DNA of 58,389 nt from Chloroflexota bacterium (GTDB taxonomy: Bacteria > Chloroflexota > Anaerolineae > Anaerolineales > Anaerolineaceae): contig JAAYUC010000048.1 of NCBI GenBank assembly GCA_012517865.1, forward strand, positions 1 through 58,389, given 5' to 3'. The position numbers and the translations under genes were made by a program. Positions 33,134-41,276 of this stretch are shown here, piece after piece. The notes beneath the pieces are model-generated. The model had not been told where the DNA came from. It did no database searches and saw only the letters and a program-made list of their open reading frames with translations. Positions within the stretch are counted from its first letter, which is position 1, and the number at the start of each line of letters is the position of its first letter.

Positions 33134-34360
33134 TCAGCCGGCAGCCGCCAGCTCGCATATCTTCACAATCACCTGACTGGCTTTTTCCAGCGCGCGAACC
33201 GGCACAAACTCGTAGCGTCCGTGCATATTATGCCCGCCCGCGAAGATATTCGGCGTGGGCAGCCCCATGTACGAAAGCCGGCTGCCGTCCGTGCCGCCTC
33301 GCACGGGGATGACGCGCGGTTCGATGCCCACAGCCTGGTAAGCCGCCCGCGCGACCTCTAAAATCCGCGGATGGGGGTCAATCATCTTTTTCATGTTGTA
33401 GTACTGGTCTTTTAACGCCACCTCAACCAGCTCCTCGCCGTATTTGCGATTGAGGAATTCGGCCGCGCTTTGCATCAGGGCTTTGCGTTTCTCAAAGTTC
33501 CGTTCGTCGTGGTCGCGGATGATGTAGTCCATCCGGGCAGCATCCACCCCTCCGCTCATCTGCGTCAGGTGGAAGAAACCCTCATATTTTTCAGTATATT
33601 CCGGGCGGTCAAACACGGGCAGGAGCGCGTTGTACTCCATTGCTATTAAGAGCGCGTTGAGCATCACGCCTTTGGCTGTGCCCGGATGAACATTGCGCCC
33701 GCGCACCGTCACTTTGGCGCCGGCGGCATTAAAGGTTTCAATCTCCAGTTCCCCTATTTCGCCGCCATCCACGGTGAACGCGAAATCCGCGCCAAAGGCA
33801 GCCACGTCAAAGTGGTCCACCCCCGCTCCCACCTCTTCGTCGGGCGTGAAAGCTACCCGGATTTTTCCGTGCGGAATTTCGGGGTGGGCAGCCAGATGCG
33901 CCAGCGCGGTCATAATTTCCGCGATGCCAGCTTTATCATCTGCGCCAAGCAGGCTGGTGCCGTCCGTGGTCACCAGGCTTTCCCCGCGGTACTTCAACAG
34001 GTCAGGGAAACGCTGCTGCGAAAGGACGATGTTTTCTTCGGCGTTCAGCAGAATATCCCCACCGTCGTAGTTTTCTACCAGCCGCGGCCGGACGTCTTTC
34101 CCGTTAAAGTCCGGGCTGGTATCCACATGCGCCAAAAAGCCAATTACCGGAGCCGGAGCGCTGGAAGTGGCTTCCAGGGTGGCCGTCACGTATCCATACT
34201 GGTCCATGATGACATCACGCAATCCAATCTGACGCAGTTCTTCCGCCAGCAGCCGCAGCAAATCCAGCTGTTTGGCTGTGCTTGGGTAGGTCTCTGAATC
34301 CCGCGCGGATTCGGTATCAATTTTGACGTAACGCAAAAAACGTTCCAGTACTTCAGACAT
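33134..34360 (-). CDS. pepT: Peptidase T (tripeptide aminopeptidase)
   Basis: Zinc-dependent M20 peptidase releasing N-terminal residues from tripeptides in the cytosol. Metal and catalytic motifs are HVDTSPDF, GADDKAGIAEIM, TPDEEVGAGVDHFD and the C-terminal VRGGTDGSRLSYMGLPTPN. Length is 408 aa. GGAGGATG precedes the ATG and a TAAAAT box lies at 34399-34404. It could complete breakdown of peptides taken up by the Dpp-type transporter. Confidence 0.95.
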   Translation of the reverse strand: MSEVLERFLRYVKIDTESARDSETYPSTAKQLDLLRLLAEELRQIGLRDVIMDQYGYVTATLEATSSAPAPVIGFLAHVDTSPDFNGKDVRPRLVENYDGGDILLNAEENIVLSQQRFPDLLKYRGESLVTTDGTSLLGADDKAGIAEIMTALAHLAAHPEIPHGKIRVAFTPDEEVGAGVDHFDVAAFGADFAFTVDGGEIGELEIETFNAAGAKVTVRGRNVHPGTAKGVMLNALLIAMEYNALLPVFDRPEYTEKYEGFFHLTQMSGGVDAARMDYIIRDHDERNFEKRKALMQSAAEFLNRKYGEELVEVALKDQYYNMKKMIDPHPRILEVARAAYQAVGIEPRVIPVRGGTDGSRLSYMGLPTPNIFAGGHNMHGRYEFVPVRALEKASQVIVKICELAAAG

Positions 34361-34398
34361 AAAGCATCCTCCAGGTTATTCGGCAATGGTCAGGGTGG

Positions 34399-34404
34399 AT
34401 TTTA
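34399..34404 (-). promoter_or_regulatory. -10 box of pepT
   Basis: TAAAAT on the minus strand, 38 bases before the pepT ATG. Confidence 0.4.
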
Positions 34405-34437
34405 TCACGCCCGACTGCGCGCAATGCGCTTTAAATG

Positions 34438-34443
34438 TATAAT
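34438..34443 (+). promoter_or_regulatory. -10 box of the glutamine cyclotransferase gene
   Basis: TATAAT lies 63 bases before the ATG at 34507. Confidence 0.45.
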
Positions 34444-34506
34444 CGGTCTCCAGACATAACAACGGAATGAATTCATTCAACAATTAACACATTTCTGGCA
34501 AAGCTT

Positions 34507-35343
34507 ATGGCAAAACGACGCAAACGCTCTCAAAAACAAAAAAACTACCGGCTGCTCATCGCGCTGGCAGCACTGGTTCTCTTCGCGGTCATCATGCGCC
34601 TGCGCATTCCCACCTATCACTCCATCCCCAAAAAACTGGGGGCAAACGCGGAAGTGGAAGTGATTGCCGCCTACCCGCACAACCCAGAGTCTTTCACGCA
34701 AGGGTTGCTCTACGCGGACGGCGTTCTGTATGAGAGCGCGGGGCTTTACGGGCAGTCCGCCCTGCGCAAGCTGGAACTGGAGACCGGGGTTGCGTTGTTG
34801 GAAAAACGCCTGGAGGAACAGTACTTCGCGGAGGGTCTGACGCTGTTGGACGGCCGCCTGTACCAGCTGACCTGGAAGGAAAATAAAGGATTCATCTACA
34901 ACCCGGCGGATTTCAGCCTGGAAGGCACATTCACCTACGGCATGGAAGGCTGGGGGCTGACTACAGACGGCAGCAGCCTGATTCTCTCGGACGGCAGCGC
35001 GGTTCTGTACTTCATAGACCCGAAAACCATGCAAACCACACGCACGCTGCAGGTGACCCTGGATGGCGCGCCTCTTGAAAAGTTGAACGAGCTGGAATAC
35101 ATCCGCGGTGAAATCTACGCAAACATCTGGTACAAAGACATCATCGTGCGCATCAATCCGCAAACCGGCCAGGTCATCGGGGAAATTGACTGCAGCATAT
35201 TGCGGCAAGGCGAAAACTCCCCTCTGCCCAAAGATGTCCTGAACGGCATCGCCTACGACGCAGAAGGCGACCGCCTGTTCATTACCGGCAAAAACTGGCC
35301 CCGGATTTATGAAGTCGTGTTGAAGAACGCGAAAAACCCCTGA
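34507..35343 (+). CDS. Glutaminyl-peptide cyclotransferase (plant/bacterial type)
   Basis: Converts N-terminal Gln of peptides or proteins to pyroglutamate. The five-bladed propeller family is recognised from AYPHNPESFTQGLLY, YESAGLYGQSALRK, YFAEGLTLLDGRLYQLTWKE, EGWGLTTDGSSLILSDGS, LNELEYIRGEIYANIWY and LNGIAYD. A basic N-terminus and one hydrophobic helix (about residues 15-35) suggest it is anchored outside the membrane. Length is 278 aa. It is a single gene, convergent with the PfkB kinase gene. Confidence 0.9.
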   Translation: MAKRRKRSQKQKNYRLLIALAALVLFAVIMRLRIPTYHSIPKKLGANAEVEVIAAYPHNPESFTQGLLYADGVLYESAGLYGQSALRKLELETGVALLEKRLEEQYFAEGLTLLDGRLYQLTWKENKGFIYNPADFSLEGTFTYGMEGWGLTTDGSSLILSDGSAVLYFIDPKTMQTTRTLQVTLDGAPLEKLNELEYIRGEIYANIWYKDIIVRINPQTGQVIGEIDCSILRQGENSPLPKDVLNGIAYDAEGDRLFITGKNWPRIYEVVLKNAKNP

Positions 35344-35347
35344 GCGT

Positions 35348-36370
35348 TCAGGCACTGCTGACCCGCGTCCGCAGCACTTCAAGGCGGGCGTTCATCAGCC
35401 CGGGCAGCGTATCCAGGACGTAATAAGGCCCAAAACCCTCCATACACACCGCCGCGGTAACGTTGCCGCAGAGGGCGGCTTCGACCGGATCATATTTATT
35501 GCGGTAATTCAGCAGAAAAGCCCCGTCAAAGGCATCCAGCATGCCCGTTGGGTCAACGGTTCTGGCAGGATACGCCGGAATCACCCAACGTTTGTGTCCC
35601 ATCCGGTCGAATAATCGCACAGAGCCGTCGGGGAGATGCACCAGCACAAACTCCGGTCCGTAGTGCGCCAGCGCTTCCGCGATTTCCCACAGGTCCACGC
35701 TGCGCCCGCGGAACAACCGCAGCGCTTCCGCCTCGGTGAGCATGAAGGCCGTCAGGTCAGCGGTTAACCCGCGCATATCTTCCCAAAAGCTGGAGTCCAT
35801 GTAACCGGAACTGGCGCGCATGGTCAGCGTCTCAATCATGCCCGCTTTAAGCAGCGAAATCAATATCTTATGCGAAAGGAAGTCAATCGGGCAAAGGTGC
35901 GCCGCGGAGACTTCCAGATAAGGCCGCGGCAGGTCAGTCACCCGGGCGGTATAGGTTTCATATTCCAGTTTGCTGCAAAAATGGAGACATTCGTTCTCGT
36001 ACCCAATCAATTCCCGCGGGAAAGGAATGTTCCGTTCCGCGAAATATGCAATGGGGTTATCGCTGTGCGGACTTAGCGGGTCGGTATAGGCCAGGAAGCG
36101 GCGGTCGTCAAGGGGTTCTTTCACGCGCACGATGCCGCTCAGGTCGCAGCCTTTTTCTTTTAGCGGGTCCAGCTGCCGCAGTTCAAACGCAAGCGGTACG
36201 CGCGCGTACAGCCCCGCCCTGCCGCCCCAAAAGGCGAAAGCGGCAGCCGCGTACGGAAGGTTTCCGCCGACGATGTTCAGGCGGGGTTTGCCTTCAAACG
36301 GCAGTATAAAATCGCGCTGGAGTCGGCCCCCAATAACGGCTCCCAATTCCGAGCCTGGGAGTTCAGTCAT
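35348..36370 (-). CDS. PfkB-family carbohydrate/nucleoside kinase, divergent
   Basis: Ribokinase-fold protein. It has an N-terminal GG block (LNIVGGNLPYAAAAFAFWG) and a C-terminal motif DPTGMLDAFDGAFLL. In that motif the usual D-T-x-G-A-G-D anion hole reads G-M-L-D, keeping the catalytic Asp but changing the glycine. Length is 340 aa. The altered motif could mean a different substrate or weak activity. It begins 6 bases after the PPK2 gene and is probably co-transcribed. Substrate unknown. Confidence 0.8.
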   Translation of the reverse strand: MTELPGSELGAVIGGRLQRDFILPFEGKPRLNIVGGNLPYAAAAFAFWGGRAGLYARVPLAFELRQLDPLKEKGCDLSGIVRVKEPLDDRRFLAYTDPLSPHSDNPIAYFAERNIPFPRELIGYENECLHFCSKLEYETYTARVTDLPRPYLEVSAAHLCPIDFLSHKILISLLKAGMIETLTMRASSGYMDSSFWEDMRGLTADLTAFMLTEAEALRLFRGRSVDLWEIAEALAHYGPEFVLVHLPDGSVRLFDRMGHKRWVIPAYPARTVDPTGMLDAFDGAFLLNYRNKYDPVEAALCGNVTAAVCMEGFGPYYVLDTLPGLMNARLEVLRTRVSSA

Positions 36371-36376
36371 AGCAGC

Positions 36377-37210
36377 TTATTTCACCGAGACCATTTCCAG
36401 CAGCCGCTTGTGGTAATCTTCTATGTTTTCCACCGGCGTTGGGTACTTCATATCCAAATTTTTCAGGGTCTTAATCAGGATTTTTGAAATGAGCCAGTTG
36501 CGGTACCACTTTTTATTGGCAGGGATGATGTACCAGGGCGCCCAGGCGGTGCTGGTCTGGTTCAGCATGTCTTCATAGGCTTTCATGTAATCATCCCAGC
36601 GGGCGCGCTCATCCAAATCGCCGGGGTTGAATTTCCACTGCTTGGTCGGGTCTTCGACGCGGGCCAAAAAGCGTTTCGCCTGTTCCTGCAAGTCTATGTG
36701 CAGGTAGAACTTGATAATCGTGGTGCCTTCATCCGCGAGCATACGTTCAAATTCCCGGATGTGTTGATAGCGCTTTGACCAAACCTCCTCCGGAACCAGG
36801 TTGTGAACGCGAACAACCAGCACGTCCTCGTAGTGGGAGCGGTTAAAGATGACTATTTCGCCTTTTCCGGGTGTGTTTTGATGCACCCGCCAGAGGTAGT
36901 CGTGCGCTAATTCCACCGGAGTCGGGGTCTTAAAGGCAGCCACCTTTACGCCTTGCGGGTTGACGCCCTCAAAAACGGAACGGATTACTCCATCCTTCCC
37001 GCCGGTGTCCATCGCCTGTAACACAATCAACACGCGGTGCTTCGCTTCAGCGTAAAGCTGTTCCTGAAGCGCTTCCAGCTCGGCGTTCAGTTTAAGCAAA
37101 GCTTCTTTGCCGTCTTTTTTGTTGCCGTCGAATAATTTGGAATCGTTGGGGTCGTAATCCTGCAGCTTGATTTTGCCTTTAAGCGGGACACGGTACATTT
37201 CAGCATCCAT
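36377..37210 (-). CDS. Polyphosphate kinase 2 family (polyphosphate:nucleotide phosphotransferase)
   Basis: Transfers phosphate between polyphosphate and nucleotides. Walker A is AMDTGGKDGVIRSVFEGVNP, then VKVAAFKTP. The Walker B/lid region has IVIFNRSHYEDVLVVRVHN and DLQEQAKRFLARVEDPTKQWKF. Length (277 aa) fits single-domain PPK2. The start at 37210 follows AAGGAG. The longer frame starts within that site. It sits upstream of the PfkB-like gene, so nucleotide energy from polyphosphate and a kinase are made together. Confidence 0.92.
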   Translation of the reverse strand: MDAEMYRVPLKGKIKLQDYDPNDSKLFDGNKKDGKEALLKLNAELEALQEQLYAEAKHRVLIVLQAMDTGGKDGVIRSVFEGVNPQGVKVAAFKTPTPVELAHDYLWRVHQNTPGKGEIVIFNRSHYEDVLVVRVHNLVPEEVWSKRYQHIREFERMLADEGTTIIKFYLHIDLQEQAKRFLARVEDPTKQWKFNPGDLDERARWDDYMKAYEDMLNQTSTAWAPWYIIPANKKWYRNWLISKILIKTLKNLDMKYPTPVENIEDYHKRLLEMVSVK

Positions 37211-37329
37211 GATTCTCTCCTTGTGGGTCATCAGACTGACCTAATTATACAGGGGAATCAGTGCATTCCATTACCAAGAGGCGTAAATTACCCAAATGCC
37301 CCGCGGCTTCAGGAGGCCCGGAAAAGCAT

Positions 37330-37353
37330 CAGGGCTGCCCGACGGCAGCCCTG
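37330..37353 (-). terminator. Terminator after hsp20
   Basis: CAGGGCTGCC and GGCAGCCCTG form a perfect 10-bp stem around a 4-base loop. On the minus strand ATGCTTTTCC follows, a weak T-run. Confidence 0.6.
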
Positions 37354-37376
37354 ACGCCCTTAGGTCTGAGACTGTA

Positions 37377-37841
37377 TTACTTGCCCTGATCAACAACCTG
37401 GACTGATTTGGGTTTAATTTCAATGCGTTTCGGTTGCGCTTCGGGTTTCTTAGGAAGATGGATGGTGAGAATCCCGTTCTCGGTCTCGGCGCTGATGGCG
37501 CTTTGGTCAATCTGGCCAGGCAGTGAAACGCTGCGGAAGAAAGTACCCGAACGGCGTTCCTGCAGATGATATTTGCCTTCTTTTTCTTCTTTATTTTCTT
37601 CCTTGATTTCACCCTTGATGCTGAGCGTATTGTTGTCGTAGGTGATTTCAAGCAGTTCAGGGTCAAAGCCAGCCGCGTCTGCGCGCACGATGAACTCGGT
37701 GTCCTTCTCAATCACATCCAGCGGGAAACCCAGCGGTTGGGAACCCCACAGGTCGGCGTTAATATCAAAGAACCGATCCATAAATTGGTCCAGGTTATAC
37801 AGGTCCCGTGGATAGAAGCGACGTTTCACGATACTTGCCAT
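37377..37841 (-). CDS. Small heat shock protein, Hsp20/alpha-crystallin family
   Basis: Holdase chaperone binding unfolding proteins. The alpha-crystallin domain spans about residues 40-135: PLDVIEKDTEFIVRADAAG, the GTFFRSVSLP strand, and the C-terminal AETENGILTIHLPK with the GxLxI-type core. The C-terminal tail is PKRIEIKPK. Length is 154 aa. A strong AAGGAGG lies before the ATG. No CIRCE element (TTAGCACTC-N9-GAGTGCTAA) was seen upstream. Confidence 0.94.
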   Translation of the reverse strand: MASIVKRRFYPRDLYNLDQFMDRFFDINADLWGSQPLGFPLDVIEKDTEFIVRADAAGFDPELLEITYDNNTLSIKGEIKEENKEEKEGKYHLQERRSGTFFRSVSLPGQIDQSAISAETENGILTIHLPKKPEAQPKRIEIKPKSVQVVDQGK

Positions 37842-37974
37842 AGCAACCTCCTTTTTTTGTTTTCTTGCGCCTCCAATTTACGGTTGGAATGTTGGATTTA
37901 TGTAAGCAATTTATAAATTTCAGGTTAAAATCCCGGTCCGCTCGCGCGCCGACGCTGGATTCACGCCCGCTGAT

Positions 37975-38004
37975 TTGACGGCAGCCCACTGCTTATGCTA
38001 TACT
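37975..38004 (+). promoter_or_regulatory. Promoter of the RNase J gene
   Basis: TTGACG (37975-37980) and TATACT (37999-38004) are 18 bases apart, one of the clearest promoters in the window. Transcription would start near 38011, almost directly into a terminator-like hairpin. Confidence 0.7.
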
Positions 38005-38019
38005 CCTGCAAGTTAATCC

Positions 38020-38038
38020 AGCCGCTTGGCGGCTTTTT
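38020..38038 (+). terminator. First hairpin of the RNase J leader
   Basis: AGCCGC (38020-38025) and GCGGCT (38029-38034) pair around TTG, followed by a run of five T. Its form is that of an intrinsic terminator, yet it lies about 10-30 bases after the predicted start of the transcript. Confidence 0.65.
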
Positions 38039-38064
38039 GTTGAAGATATACCTTATTTTGAAAC

Positions 38065-38102
38065 AAAATTCCCCGGCTGATTTGGCTTAGCGGGAATTTT
38101 TT
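38065..38102 (+). terminator. Second hairpin of the RNase J leader
   Basis: AAAATTCCC (38065-38073) pairs with GGGAATTTT (38092-38100), followed by TT. The 18-base loop contains two GGCT copies that could pair with AGCC of the first hairpin. It may be a second attenuator or a processing site. Confidence 0.55.
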
Positions 38103-38152
38103 AATTGAAAACGAATTTACACGGCAGTAGCCGTAAGCTTTAAGGAAAGAAA

Positions 38153-39793
38153 ATGAAAGAAAAGAAGTTGCGCATTATTCCCCTGGGGGGACTCGGGGAA
38201 GTCGGGAAGAATATGACCGTTTATGAGTACGGCGGCGAAATCCTGGTGGTGGACGCCGGCATGATGTTCCCCGATAATGACATGATTGGGATTGATTACA
38301 TCATCCCGGATTTTGAATATATCAAACAGCGCGCGGACAAGGTGCGCGGCATTGTCATCACGCACGGGCATGAGGACCACACCGGTGCGATTGGGCACCT
38401 GTTGGAAAGTGTCGACGCGCCAGTGTACGCCACGCCGCTCACGCTTGGGATGATTGGGGCCAAATTGAACCGCCGCGGCTTTGACCATAAAACCGCCAAA
38501 CTCCAAACTCTCAAGGCGGGCGAGACTGTGCAGATTGGCCCGTTTAAGGTGCACGCCTTTCACGTCTGCCATTCTGTGCCCGACGGCATCGGCTTGGGGA
38601 TTGAAAGCCCGGCGGGTTTGGTAGTCCACACCGGCGATTACAAATTTGACCACACCCCCGTGGATAACTGGCCGACGGACTATGCCAAACTGGCGGAATT
38701 CGCCCAAAAGGGCGTTTTGGCGCTCCTGGCTGATTCCACCAACGCGGAGCGCCCGGGTTGGACGCCCTCCGAGAAGGTCATCGATTCGGCTTTTGACCGG
38801 GTTTTCCGCGAGGCGCAGGGGCGCATTATCGTTGCCACCTTCGCGTCCCTCATTTCGCGCATGCAGCAGGTCATCAACGCCGCCCAGCGGTACCACCGCA
38901 AGGTTGCCTTCGTTGGTCTGAGCATGACCGAAAACGTGAAAATTGCCCGTCAGTTGGGTTACATTGATTTTGAGGAAGATGTGGTCGTGCCCGTCGAGAC
39001 CGCCCTGCAGATGGCGGATAATCAGGTAGTCTTGCTGGTCACCGGCTCGCAGGGAGAGCCCACATCAATTCTGGGCAGACTTGCCAACGGCAGCAATAAA
39101 CGCTTCGATATCAAGGCTGGGGATACCGTTGTGCTTTCCTCACACCCCATCCCGGGCAACGAAGAGCTGGTTTACCGGGCTATTAACCGCTTGCTGGAAC
39201 AGGGCGCCCAGGTTATCTACGAAGCCATCGCGGCCGTGCATGTTTCCGGGCACGCCAGCCAGGAAGAAATCAAACTGATGCTGCATCTGACCCGCCCGCG
39301 CTACCTGATTCCCATTCACGGGGAACTGCGCATGCTGAACCAGCATGCGCGCCTCGGCCGTGAAGTTGGAATGGACGAGCGCCAGATTGCCATCGTGGAA
39401 AACGGCCGCGTGATTGAGTTTGAACACGGAGAGATGAAGCTGGGCGAGCGCATCCCCGGCGGTTATGTGTTCGTGGACGGCTCGGGCGTGGGCGATGTGG
39501 ACCGCTCGGTGATGCGGGAACGCGAAATGCTGAGCCAGGACGGCGTTGTGCTGCTGAATCTAATCAAAGATAAGACGAACGCCAGCCTGAAAGAGGTTGA
39601 AATCATCAGCCGGGGCTTTATGACCGCGGCTGAATCTCAGGACCTGTTCGATGATTTGCGCAAACGCATCGAAAAAATGGCGCGTTCCGCGAACGGAAAC
39701 CTGGAACGGGACGTCCTGAACCTGGCAAAGTCTCACATTTTCGATGAGACCAGGCGCCGCCCGGTGGTGTTTGTCAATATTTCCAAAGACTGA
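38153..39793 (+). CDS. rnj: Ribonuclease J
   Basis: Metallo-beta-lactamase/beta-CASP nuclease with 5'-3' exo- and endonuclease activity, central to mRNA turnover in bacteria lacking RNase E. It opens with LRIIPLGGLGEVGKNM. The metal site is THGHEDHTGA, with a VVHTGDYKFD Asp, and the beta-CASP region has VLLVTGSQGEP and VVLSSHPIPGNE. SGHASQEEI follows, then HGELRMLNQHARL and a C-terminal domain. Length is 546 aa. AAGGAAAG precedes the ATG. The leader holds two terminator-like hairpins, so the gene may be attenuated or self-regulated. Confidence 0.96.
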   Translation: MKEKKLRIIPLGGLGEVGKNMTVYEYGGEILVVDAGMMFPDNDMIGIDYIIPDFEYIKQRADKVRGIVITHGHEDHTGAIGHLLESVDAPVYATPLTLGMIGAKLNRRGFDHKTAKLQTLKAGETVQIGPFKVHAFHVCHSVPDGIGLGIESPAGLVVHTGDYKFDHTPVDNWPTDYAKLAEFAQKGVLALLADSTNAERPGWTPSEKVIDSAFDRVFREAQGRIIVATFASLISRMQQVINAAQRYHRKVAFVGLSMTENVKIARQLGYIDFEEDVVVPVETALQMADNQVVLLVTGSQGEPTSILGRLANGSNKRFDIKAGDTVVLSSHPIPGNEELVYRAINRLLEQGAQVIYEAIAAVHVSGHASQEEIKLMLHLTRPRYLIPIHGELRMLNQHARLGREVGMDERQIAIVENGRVIEFEHGEMKLGERIPGGYVFVDGSGVGDVDRSVMREREMLSQDGVVLLNLIKDKTNASLKEVEIISRGFMTAAESQDLFDDLRKRIEKMARSANGNLERDVLNLAKSHIFDETRRRPVVFVNISKD

Positions 39794-39797
39794 GAAG

Positions 39798-39827
39798 AGA
39801 AAAGCGCGGTCATGACCGCGCTTTTCT
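39798..39827 (+). terminator. Terminator after the RNase J gene
   Basis: A perfect palindrome, AGAAAAGCGCGGTCA followed by TGACCGCGCTTTTCT, forms a strong stem with T-rich 3' arm, just after the stop codon. Confidence 0.85.
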
Positions 39828-39989
39828 GTTATTTATCCCTCAAGACAAGACAAGCGGCTGTTCCCATTTATCGCGAGCTGCCGGACGCCAGGCAGCACGC
39901 GCGCGGACGCCTGCCGCCACTTGTTTTGCCAGCCGCGCAAGCCAAAGCGGCGGTAAAATTAAGCCATCTTCCAAACTGAAAAGAGGCGC

Positions 39990-40805
39990 ATGTTCCGCAC
40001 TACCGCTTACCGCCATCCCAATGAATTCCCAACCCTCCTGATCACTTTGCTGGTCAGCGCAGTTGTGGTTCTCGTCACCGCCTTCCTGACGCAGTGCCTG
40101 AGTCTGTTAATTGTTGTTTTCATCCTGGGGACATCCATATTTTCAAGCCGCGCGATGCAGGCCCAGTTGATGCGCAAGGCTTTTCTAATCTCTCCGGAAC
40201 GCAGCCCCGAACTGGCTAATGTGGTGCAGGTATGCGCCAGGCGGCTTCAACCCGGTCCGCTGAACGTGTACGTCGTGCGGGAGAATATGGTCAACGCCTA
40301 TACCTTCGGGCTCTCAGAAAGCAAGAACATCGTGTTGTACGAGCCTATGCTGCGCATCATGAACAAGGGAGAGCTGGCTTTCGTGCTTGGGCACGAGATG
40401 GGGCATGTCGCCTTGGGGCACACCTGGCTGAACACCATTGTGGGCGGCCTGGCAGGTTCGCCTTCTCCTTTTGGTTTTGGGTACATTATGTACCTGGTTT
40501 TCCAGCGTTGGTCGCGCGCCTGTGAATTCTCTTGCGACCGTGCGGGACTGCTCGCCTGCGGAAGTCTGAATTATGCGGTTTCTGCATTGGTTCGGCTTGC
40601 CGCTCCAAAAATTCAGTCGCAGGCTGAATTTGAACAGGCGCTGACGATGGTAGACGCTCAGGACGACGCCTTCGTGAACCAGGTGGCGGAACTTTTTCAG
40701 TCCCACCCGATGATTATCAAGCGCATCAACGCCCTAAAGGCATATGCCGCCAGCCCGGAGTATCAATTGCTGCAGGCCAGCGTTAATCAGAACCTGCAGG
40801 CGTAA
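39990..40805 (+). CDS. M48-family membrane zinc metalloprotease (HtpX-like)
   Basis: Membrane protease. Two N-terminal hydrophobic stretches (about residues 14-52) come first. The zinc motif is LGHEMGHVALGH (H-E-X-X-H), and the third ligand Glu is in CEFSCDRAGLLA, as usual for M48. TFGLSESKNIVLYEPML precedes the motif, another family mark. Length is 271 aa. It is likely to degrade misfolded membrane proteins, as HtpX does. TAAAAT lies at about 39955, with AGAGG before the ATG. Confidence 0.9.
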   Translation: MFRTTAYRHPNEFPTLLITLLVSAVVVLVTAFLTQCLSLLIVVFILGTSIFSSRAMQAQLMRKAFLISPERSPELANVVQVCARRLQPGPLNVYVVRENMVNAYTFGLSESKNIVLYEPMLRIMNKGELAFVLGHEMGHVALGHTWLNTIVGGLAGSPSPFGFGYIMYLVFQRWSRACEFSCDRAGLLACGSLNYAVSALVRLAAPKIQSQAEFEQALTMVDAQDDAFVNQVAELFQSHPMIIKRINALKAYAASPEYQLLQASVNQNLQA

Positions 40806-40815
40806 GGAGAATAAA

Positions 40816-40840
40816 AAAAGCTGCCTATTCGGCAGCTTTT
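40816..40840. terminator. Bidirectional terminator between M48 protease and FmdB genes
   Basis: AAAAGCTGCC (40816-40825) and GGCAGCTTTT (40831-40840) pair around TATTC, with A- and T-runs on both sides. The minus-strand stop codon of the FmdB gene lies inside the hairpin. Confidence 0.85.
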
Positions 40841-41136
40841 GTGTTGCTGGATTTGACCGCATCAGTGGAAGAAGACGCTCCCGCGGCTTTTGAGTCCTCC
40901 GACTTGCTTTCAGAAGCGTTTTCGGCCTTCGCGTGCGTGTGATTCTGCCCGGAAGGGGAGCGGTGGTCTGTGGCGTAAAAACCCTTGCCTTTAAATACGA
41001 TGCCGACCGGCTGGTAGATTTTTCGCAGCGTTGGCTCGTTGCACTCCGGGCACAGCGTCAGAGGTTCGTCTGTGAATTTCTGCTGCTGGTCAAACCGAAT
41101 CCCGCAGTTGTCGCAATGATACGTATAAATTGGCAT
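40825..41136 (-). CDS. FmdB-family zinc ribbon protein
   Basis: Small protein with an N-terminal zinc ribbon: MPIYTYHCDNCGIRF with a second Cys pair, CPEC. GKGFYATDH follows at the end of the domain. The C-terminal 45 residues are a low-complexity Ser/Ala/Lys/Glu tail. Length is 103 aa. The family was first named as a regulator of formamidase and amidase genes, but most members have no proven function. A TATAAT box lies at 41168-41173. Confidence 0.9.
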   Translation of the reverse strand: MPIYTYHCDNCGIRFDQQQKFTDEPLTLCPECNEPTLRKIYQPVGIVFKGKGFYATDHRSPSGQNHTHAKAENASESKSEDSKAAGASSSTDAVKSSNTKAAE

Positions 41137-41167
41137 TTCTTTTTACTCCATGTCTTTCTGACAAATT

Positions 41168-41173
41168 ATTATA
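41168..41173 (-). promoter_or_regulatory. -10 box of the FmdB gene
   Basis: TATAAT on the minus strand, 31 bases before the ATG. Confidence 0.5.
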
Positions 41174-41264
41174 TTACCATAGATAAGTGGATTCAAGCAA
41201 ATAAGCGGATTTTTGACAAAACTCATACACTTCTGGCCCGCATAACCCCAGCCAGACCCATTGG

Positions 41265-41270
41265 TATAAT
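41265..41270 (+). promoter_or_regulatory. -10 box of the LysM lipoprotein gene, leaderless type
   Basis: TATAAT is followed by GGGACT and then the ATG at 41277, a 6-base gap leaving no room for a Shine-Dalgarno sequence. Confidence 0.6.
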
Positions 41271-41276
41271 GGGACT

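Noticed and set aside
37842..37974. CIRCE heat-shock element before hsp20, and likewise before dnaK
   Set aside because: No TTAGCACTC-N9-GAGTGCTAA or close variant was found on either strand at 37842-37974 or 47836-47970.
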